Assembly (NCBI GenBank): GCA_014650015.1
Contig: BMUD01000036.1
Location: forward strand, 1 to 41,035
Origin: Streptomyces griseoloalbus
GTDB lineage: Bacteria; Actinomycetota; Actinomycetes; Streptomycetales; Streptomycetaceae
Length of the DNA stretch: 41,035 nt
Reading direction: 5' to 3'
Shown: piece by piece, positions 36,418-41,035 of the stretch
Numbering within the stretch: the stretch's first letter is position 1
Layout of the letters: each line of letters begins with the position of its first letter
Translations under genes and position numbers: made by a program
The notes under the pieces: model-generated
Seen by the model: the letters and a program-made list of their open reading frames with translations, nothing else
What the model was told of the DNA's origin: nothing
Database searches by the model: none

Positions 36418-37202
36418 GCGGGGACGTTGTCCACAGGCTGGGGGCGGTGATGGGGATCGTGTCGGCGCTCGCCTGGCTGGTGGGGTGGTGGAGCCGGACG
36501 CGCCGCCGGCGGCGGGTGCGGCGACGACTGGCCGAGGTGCTGGCCCTGGAGCGGCCGGCGGCTGCTTCACGCCTCACGAGGCTGCCCACCGTGCGGAGTT
36601 GGCTGCCGCACGCGGGCGTGGCGTGTGCCGGGTGGGTGCTGGTGGGCGGTCTCGCCGGAGTGGTGGTGGGACTGGTCGCCGCGGCCGGACTGTGGCGGTG
36701 GCGACTGCGGCGGACGGAGGCCGCCGCGGACGCAAGGGCGCCGGATGCCGCCTGGGCGGCACGTCAACTGCCCCTGGCCGCGGATCTGCTGTCCGCCTGC
36801 ATCGCGGCGGGCGCGGGTCCGGTACTGGCCGCGCAGGCCGTCGGAGAGACCTTGGGCGGACCGGTCGGGGACGCGCTGGCGCGCGGCGCGGCGGAGGTAC
36901 GGCTCGGCGGCGAGCCGGCTGCGGCGTGGCGCCGCCTGGCGTCGCTCCCGGGCGCCGGGGTGCTGGCCCGGCTGCTGGAGCGGGCCGATGTGTCCGGGCT
37001 GCCCCTGGCCGCCCCGGTGGCCCGGCTCGCCGCCGAGGCCCGCGCGCAGTGGACCCGCGCGGCGACGGCACGGGCCCGGCGGGCGGCCGTCCTGGTCAGC
37101 GCGCCGGTGGGGCTGTGCTTCCTGCCCGCCTTCATCGCGGTGGGTGTGCTGCCCGTGGTGATCGGGCTCGCGGGCGGCGTGCTGGGAGGAGGTGGTGTGT
37201 GA
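36414..37202 (+). CDS. tadC: TadC-like inner membrane platform protein
   Basis: A 262-residue T2SSF-type protein starting MSGDVVHRLGAVMGIVSALA. First membrane helix at about 8-25, a helix pair at about 65-90 (AGWVLVGGLAGVVVGLVAAAGL), a cytoplasmic domain (QLPLAADLLSACIAAGAGPVLAAQAVGETLGGPVGDALARG, LLERADVSGLPLAAPVARLAAEAR), and a final helical hairpin (CFLPAFIAVGVLPVVIGLAGGVLGG). Coupled to tadB by an ATGA overlap. The partner of TadB in the Tad assembly machine. Confidence 0.85.
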   Translation: MSGDVVHRLGAVMGIVSALAWLVGWWSRTRRRRRVRRRLAEVLALERPAAASRLTRLPTVRSWLPHAGVACAGWVLVGGLAGVVVGLVAAAGLWRWRLRRTEAAADARAPDAAWAARQLPLAADLLSACIAAGAGPVLAAQAVGETLGGPVGDALARGAAEVRLGGEPAAAWRRLASLPGAGVLARLLERADVSGLPLAAPVARLAAEARAQWTRAATARARRAAVLVSAPVGLCFLPAFIAVGVLPVVIGLAGGVLGGGGV

Positions 37203-37231
37203 CGGGCCGACGGAAGCACCACGGATGACGA

Positions 37232-37279
37232 AACGAGTGACAGAACGAGTGACAGAACGAGTGACAGAACGAGTGACGG
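37232..37279 (+). repeat. Four tandem copies of a 12-bp unit upstream of the pilin gene
   Basis: AACGAGTGACAG is repeated three times without gaps (37232, 37244, 37256) and a fourth time with one change (37268). It lies between tadC and the pilin start. In frame with the pilin it would read RVTE four times. The repeat number probably varies between strains. Confidence 0.9.
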
Positions 37280-37311
37280 AACCAACAGCACCTTTCCTTA
37301 AGGGGGTTGAG

Positions 37312-37521
37312 ATGTATCAGGTGGTACGGGCGCGACTGCGTGCCCAGGTGTGCAAGGCGCGTGCGGTACGGCGGGACGCCGGAATGGTGACCTCGGAGTA
37401 CGCGATGGGAATCGTGGCGGCGGTGGCGTTCTCCGTGGTGCTCTACAAGGTGGTCACCAGCGGACCGGTCAGCACGGCGCTGCGGAACATCGTGCAGCAG
37501 GCACTCGATGGCCGGATGTGA
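37312..37521 (+). CDS. Flp-type pilin (DUF4244-like)
   Basis: A 69-residue prepilin. A basic leader (about 27 residues) ends at Gly, followed by MVTSEYAMGIVAAVAFSVVL. This gives the type IV-like cleavage site (Gly then five residues to Glu) and a hydrophobic helix that polymerises into the pilus core; the end is VSTALRNIVQQALDGRM. The SD AGGGGG lies before ATG 37312. Upstream in-frame starts, such as ATG 37228, would include the 12-bp repeats and are less likely. It is the structural subunit of the Tad-like pilus. Confidence 0.85.
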   Translation: MYQVVRARLRAQVCKARAVRRDAGMVTSEYAMGIVAAVAFSVVLYKVVTSGPVSTALRNIVQQALDGRM

Positions 37522-37888
37522 GCGACGCGCGGACCGGGGGTTCGTGACGGCGGAGTCGGCCATGGTGCTGCCCGTCCTGGTGATGTTCGCGACGGTGCTG
37601 GTCTGGGGCCTGCTCGTGGTGGCGGCGCAGATCCAGTGCGTGGACGCGGCACGCACGGGCGCCCGTGCGGCGGCCCGGCAGGACCCGCCGGACGCGGTCA
37701 TCGAGGTGACCCGCGAGGCGGCACCGCCCGGCGCGACGGTCACGGTGAGCCGGGAGGCCGAGCAGGTCCGGGTGGTCGTCGTGGCCAGGCCCCCGGTCCT
37801 GCACGGGCTGCCCTTCGAACTACGGGAGGAAGCCGTAGCGGCGGCGGAGGAGACGGCCGCGGAGGAGTCCGTGGGGGAGGGGGCGTGA
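37508..37888 (+). CDS. tadE: TadE-family pseudopilin
   Basis: A 126-residue protein. The N-terminal motif RGFVTAESAMVLPVLVMFAT holds the Glu five residues after the presumed cleavage site, followed by one membrane helix (VLVWGLLVVAAQIQCVDAART), then an extracytoplasmic beta domain and an acidic end. TadE-like minor pilins assist assembly. ATG 37508 overlaps the pilin end by 14 bases. Confidence 0.85.
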   Translation: MAGCERRADRGFVTAESAMVLPVLVMFATVLVWGLLVVAAQIQCVDAARTGARAAARQDPPDAVIEVTREAAPPGATVTVSREAEQVRVVVVARPPVLHGLPFELREEAVAAAEETAAEESVGEGA

Positions 37889-38535
37889 GGGGCGCTTTCC
37901 GCGGGCGATGGCCGGCGTGGTCGGCGCCGGTGCCGCTGGGCGGCCGCGGGCCCGGTGGGCGCTCGGACCGCGGGTCCGCGACCGTCTGGAGTGTCGGGGC
38001 GATCGCCGTGCTGTGTGTGGTCTTCGGCGTCGTCGCGGCCCTCGGGCACGCCGTGGTGGTCCGGCACCGGGCGGCCGGCGGCGCGGACCTGGCGGCGCTC
38101 GCGGCGGCGGACCACTGGACGCAGGGCGGTACGGAGGCTTGCGCGCGGGCGGACCGGGTGGCCCGGGCGCAGGGCACGCGGCTCGTGCGGTGCGTGATCA
38201 CCGGCGAGGTGTCGGACGTGTCGGTGGCGTCGGGCCGGGGGCCGTTCGCGGTGGAGGTCAGGGCACGGGCGGGGCCGGCCGGCCCGGCGGAACCTCCGCT
38301 CCCGGCTCCGGTCCCGCCTCCGCTCTCGGCCCGGGTCCCGCCTCCGCTCTCGGCCCGGGTCCCGCCTCCGCTCCCGACCCCGGCCCGGGTCCTGCCTCCG
38401 GTTCCGGCCGCGGCGTCGGCTCCGGCTCCGGCCCCCGAGGCGGGCCAGGCACCGCCCCATCCGCTCCGGCAGACGGCTGAGCCGCCCCCGGGGTATCCGG
38501 CTTCTCCACCGGCGCGCCCTCCAGGAGCACCGTGA
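37885..38535 (+). CDS. TadE/F-like (Rv3654c-type) protein with Pro-rich tail
   Basis: A 216-residue protein from GTG 37885 (GTGA overlap). The start DRGSATVWSVGAIAVLCVVFGVVAALGHAVVV with AGGADLAALAAADHW is typical of Rv3654c/TadG-like helper proteins of actinobacterial Tad loci. After about residue 125 the protein becomes a Pro/Ala repeat (PPPLSARVPPPLSARV) encoded by 24-bp direct repeats. That tail is fully antisense to the end of the helicase gene (278-bp overlap). The tail could be a real extracellular stalk or an accident of frame extension. Confidence 0.78.
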   Translation: MRGAFRGRWPAWSAPVPLGGRGPGGRSDRGSATVWSVGAIAVLCVVFGVVAALGHAVVVRHRAAGGADLAALAAADHWTQGGTEACARADRVARAQGTRLVRCVITGEVSDVSVASGRGPFAVEVRARAGPAGPAEPPLPAPVPPPLSARVPPPLSARVPPPLPTPARVLPPVPAAASAPAPAPEAGQAPPHPLRQTAEPPPGYPASPPARPPGAP

Positions 38536-40873
38536 GCAGCCGTACCGCGCCCCGTTTGTGCAGAGGGTCGTTGCCGTTGCCGCACTTGGGGGACTGGATG
38601 CAGGAGGGGCACCCGGCGTCGCATTCGCAGGAGGCGATGGCCTGGCGGGTGGCCGTGAGCCAGGCGTGGGCGGTGTGGAAGGCGCGTTCCGCGAAGCCCG
38701 CGCCGCCTGGGTGGCCGTCGTAGACGAAGACCGTGGGCAGCAGGGTGTCGGGGTGCAGCGGGATCGAGACACCGCCGATGTCCCAGCGGTCGCAGGTGGC
38801 GAAGAGCGGCAGCATGCCGATCGACGCGTGCTCGGCGGCGTGCAGGGCACCGCCGAGGATCTCCGGGTTGATCCGGGCCCGGTCCAGCTGGTCCTCGGTG
38901 ACCGTCCACCACACCGCGCGGGTGCGCAGCGTACGAGGAGGGAGGTCGAGCTTCGTCTCGCCGAGCACTTCGCCGGTGATGACCCGCCGGCGCAGGAAGG
39001 AGACCACGTGGTTGGTGACCTCGACGGAGCCGTAGCACAGGCGGCCGTCGCCCCACGGGATCTCGGTGTCCGTCTCCAGCACGGTGATCGACGTCGTGTC
39101 CCGGGCCACCGTGGTGTACGTCGGGTTCGCCCGCTCGACCAGGGCGACGGAGTCCTCCAGATCGAGCGACCGGACGAGGTACGTGAGGCCCTGGTGCAGA
39201 TGGACCGCGCCCTCGTGGACGCTCGTGTGCGCCGCGCCCGCGTCGACCGTGCCGAGCAGCCTGCCCGTACCGACCTCGACGACCTGCACCGGCCGACCGC
39301 CCTCACCTCGTATGTCGGTCAGGTCCGCGGCCCTTTCCCGGCGGGTCCAGTGCCAGGCCCTCGTCCGCCGGCGCAGCAGCTTCGCGGCTTCCAGCTGCGG
39401 GAGCAGTTCCTCGGCGGCCGGACCGAAGAGGGCCAGGTCCTCCTCCGTCAGGGGCAGCTCCTCGGCCGCCGCGCACAGGTGCGGGGCGAGCACATAGGGG
39501 TTGTCCGGGTCGAGGACGGTGGACTCCACGGGCCGGTCGAAGAGGGCCTCGGGGTGGTGGACGAGGAAGGTGTCCAGAGGGTCGTCGCGGGCGACCAGGA
39601 CGGCGAGGGCGCCCTGCCCGGACCGTCCCGCGCGGCCGGCCTGCTGCCACAGGGACGCCCGGGTGCCGGGATATCCGGCGATCACCACGGCGTCCAGGCC
39701 CGAGATGTCCACGCCGAGTTCGAGGGCGTTCGTCGCCGCGAGGCCGAGGAGTTCACCGGAGTGCAGGGCACGTTCGAGGGCGCGGCGCTCCTCGGGGAGA
39801 TAGCCGCCCCGATACGCCGCGACACGCCCGGCCAGCGAACGGTCGACCTCGGCGAGGCGTTCCTGGGCGATCACGGAGATCAGCTCGGCGCCGCGCCGGG
39901 AGCGTACGAAGGTGATCGAGCGCATGCCCTGCACGGTGAGATCGGTCAGCAGGTCGGCTGCCTCGGCGGTGGCCGTACGGCGGACGGGGGCACCCTTCTC
40001 GCCGTGCAGCTCGGTCAGTGGCGGCTCCCAGAGGGCGAACACCAGTTCACCGCGTGGTGAGGCGTCGTCGGCGACCTCCACCACCGGCAGCCCGGTCAGG
40101 CGGCGGGCGGCGACCGCGGGCTCGGCGGCGGTGGCGGAGGCCAGCAGGAACACGGGCGAGGCGCCGTAGCGGGCGCACAGGCGGCGCAGCCGGCGCAGTA
40201 CCTGGGCGACGTGCGAGCCGAACACGCCCCGGTAGGTGTGGCACTCGTCGATGACGACGTACTTCAGCGACTTCAGGAAGGAGGACCAGCGGGGGTGGGA
40301 CGGCAGGATGCCCCGGTGCAGCATGTCCGGATTGGTCAGGACGTAGTTGGCGTACTGGCGGATCCACTCCCGTTCCTCGAACGGCGTGTCGCCGTCGTAG
40401 ACCGCCGAGCGCACCGAATGGCCCAGTGTTTGTGAAAGTTCCTTCACGGATCGGCACTGGTCCGCTGCGAGGGCCTTGGTGGGGGCGAGGTAGAGCGCGG
40501 TCGCGCCGCGGCCGTTCGGGGCCTCGGCGCCGTCCAGGAGCGTGGACAGGACCGGTGTGAGATACGCCAGGGACTTCCCGGACGCGGTGCCGGTGGCGAC
40601 CACGACGGATTCGCCGTCCAGGGCGTGCTCGGCGGCGCGTGCCTGGTGGGCCCACGGGTGCTCGATGCCCGCGGCCCGCACGGCGGCGACGACCTCCGCG
40701 CGGATCCGGTCCGGCCAGACGGCATGGCGACCCGCACGCGGGGGCAAGTGCTCCGTATGAGTTACGCGCGAAGCCCGGCTCGGTCCGGACGCGAGCCGGT
40801 CCAGGACCGTGCCCGGCAGGGGCCTGGACGGGGTGTCCGTCGGGGGTCGATCGGGTCGGTGATTCTTGGCCAT
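38258..40873 (-). CDS. DEAD/DEAH helicase with DUF1998 zinc cluster (MrfA/YprA-like)
   Basis: An 871-residue SF2 helicase from ATG 40873 (898 from 40954). Walker A GTASGKS (near residue 97), DECH box in YVVIDECHTY, SxxT-type SITFVRSRRGAEL, and motif VI QQAGRAGRSGQ. The C-terminal DUF1998 region carries a four-cysteine cluster (SCECDAGCPSCIQSPKC), as in Bacillus MrfA and fungal Hrq1, which act in repair of mitomycin or cross-link damage. The last 90 residues are a Pro/Glu/Ala repeat beyond the usual family length. ATG 40873 was chosen because a GTCAC-N4-GTGAC palindrome lies 14 bases upstream. A host gene, not related to the prophage. Confidence 0.87.
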   Translation of the reverse strand: MAKNHRPDRPPTDTPSRPLPGTVLDRLASGPSRASRVTHTEHLPPRAGRHAVWPDRIRAEVVAAVRAAGIEHPWAHQARAAEHALDGESVVVATGTASGKSLAYLTPVLSTLLDGAEAPNGRGATALYLAPTKALAADQCRSVKELSQTLGHSVRSAVYDGDTPFEEREWIRQYANYVLTNPDMLHRGILPSHPRWSSFLKSLKYVVIDECHTYRGVFGSHVAQVLRRLRRLCARYGASPVFLLASATAAEPAVAARRLTGLPVVEVADDASPRGELVFALWEPPLTELHGEKGAPVRRTATAEAADLLTDLTVQGMRSITFVRSRRGAELISVIAQERLAEVDRSLAGRVAAYRGGYLPEERRALERALHSGELLGLAATNALELGVDISGLDAVVIAGYPGTRASLWQQAGRAGRSGQGALAVLVARDDPLDTFLVHHPEALFDRPVESTVLDPDNPYVLAPHLCAAAEELPLTEEDLALFGPAAEELLPQLEAAKLLRRRTRAWHWTRRERAADLTDIRGEGGRPVQVVEVGTGRLLGTVDAGAAHTSVHEGAVHLHQGLTYLVRSLDLEDSVALVERANPTYTTVARDTTSITVLETDTEIPWGDGRLCYGSVEVTNHVVSFLRRRVITGEVLGETKLDLPPRTLRTRAVWWTVTEDQLDRARINPEILGGALHAAEHASIGMLPLFATCDRWDIGGVSIPLHPDTLLPTVFVYDGHPGGAGFAERAFHTAHAWLTATRQAIASCECDAGCPSCIQSPKCGNGNDPLHKRGAVRLLTVLLEGAPVEKPDTPGAAQPSAGADGAVPGPPRGPEPEPTPRPEPEAGPGPGSGAEAGPGPRAEAGPGPRAEAGPEPGAEVPPGRPAPPVP
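38311..38382. repeat. 24-bp tandem repeats in the convergent gene overlap
   Basis: Two perfect 24-bp copies (38311-38334, 38335-38358) and a diverged third (38359-38382). They encode PPPLSARV-type repeats on the plus strand and GPGPRAEA-type repeats on the minus strand. Confidence 0.9.
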
Positions 40874-40886
40874 CGGGACCGAGTGT

Positions 40887-40900
40887 GTCACTGGCGTGAC
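40887..40900. promoter_or_regulatory. Palindrome upstream of the helicase gene
   Basis: GTCAC-TGGC-GTGAC, 14 bases before ATG 40873. A possible operator. The remaining bases to 41035 hold no gene that I can support; the intergenic region probably contains the helicase promoter and the start region of a gene outside the window. Confidence 0.35.
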
Positions 40901-41035
40901 GGACAATGGGGCCAAGGCGTCGTGCACGCCTGCCGGTAAGCCTCGCGCTTTCATGAAGCGGGCTGTCCGACGGGTGGTCAGGTATGAGAAAAGTGCCTCT
41001 GACCAGCAAGAATGAGGATTGTCTAGGTCCTTGTT

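Noticed and set aside
37232-37279. Tandem repeats as a CRISPR array
   Set aside because: Units are 12 bp with no spacers and no cas genes nearby.
40874-40954. Longer helicase start at 40954
   Set aside because: It would place the GTCAC palindrome and probable promoter inside the gene, and the added 27 residues look non-conserved. It cannot be excluded fully.

Overview
The window is high-GC actinobacterial DNA. Codon use, overlapping GTGA/ATGA starts and the host genes at the right edge all point to Streptomyces. About 34.9 kb of it (position 1 to about 34,945) is the right-hand part of an integrated temperate siphovirus genome. The remaining 6 kb is host chromosome: a Tad (tight adherence / type IVc pilus) operon and a convergent DEAD/DEAH helicase gene. 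The left prophage end (attL) lies outside the window. The right end (attR) lies about 34,904-34,957, between a large serine integrase gene and a 5'-truncated tadA ATPase gene that was cut at its Walker A motif.

Read on the minus strand from right to left, the phage is laid out as follows. Immunity and integration: serine integrase (33401-34903), a convergent XRE repressor (32602-33417, plus strand), divergent promoters with a repeated operator-like sequence, and a HTH_17 protein that opens the leftward early operon (32202-32486). Early and replication genes: several small unknown proteins, a TOPRIM primase (30124-30981), a DUF3987-type protein (28511-30127), SSB (26520-26999) and zinc-finger proteins. 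An AT-rich stretch flanked by a 16-bp inverted repeat (28367-28543) is the best origin candidate. Late genes: HNH/P-loop fusion protein, small and large terminase, portal fused to a Mu-F-like domain, prohead protease, HK97-type capsid, connectors, tail completion and tail tube proteins, gpG/gpGT chaperones with a -1 frameshift site, tape measure, a large tail-tip protein, holin and amidase endolysin.

The unusual part is 19239-25265. Between the phage early and late modules sits a gene block like the conjugation core of actinomycete integrative conjugative elements (AICEs): an FtsK/TraB-type translocase with a C-terminal winged helix, a small membrane zinc protein, a run of small translationally coupled membrane proteins resembling Spd spread proteins, a DUF6907-like protein and an excisionase-like HTH protein. 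Immediately downstream of the translocase gene is an 86-bp stretch with seven CTAG tetranucleotides arranged as short palindromes. This is where Streptomyces plasmids carry the clt/TraB-recognition locus. The element may therefore be a phage/AICE chimera with both virion-based and conjugative DNA export.

In the host part, TadB, TadC, a DUF4244-type pilin and two TadE-like proteins are intact but cut off from their ATPase and probably from their promoter by the prophage. Pilus function in this lysogen may therefore depend on excision.
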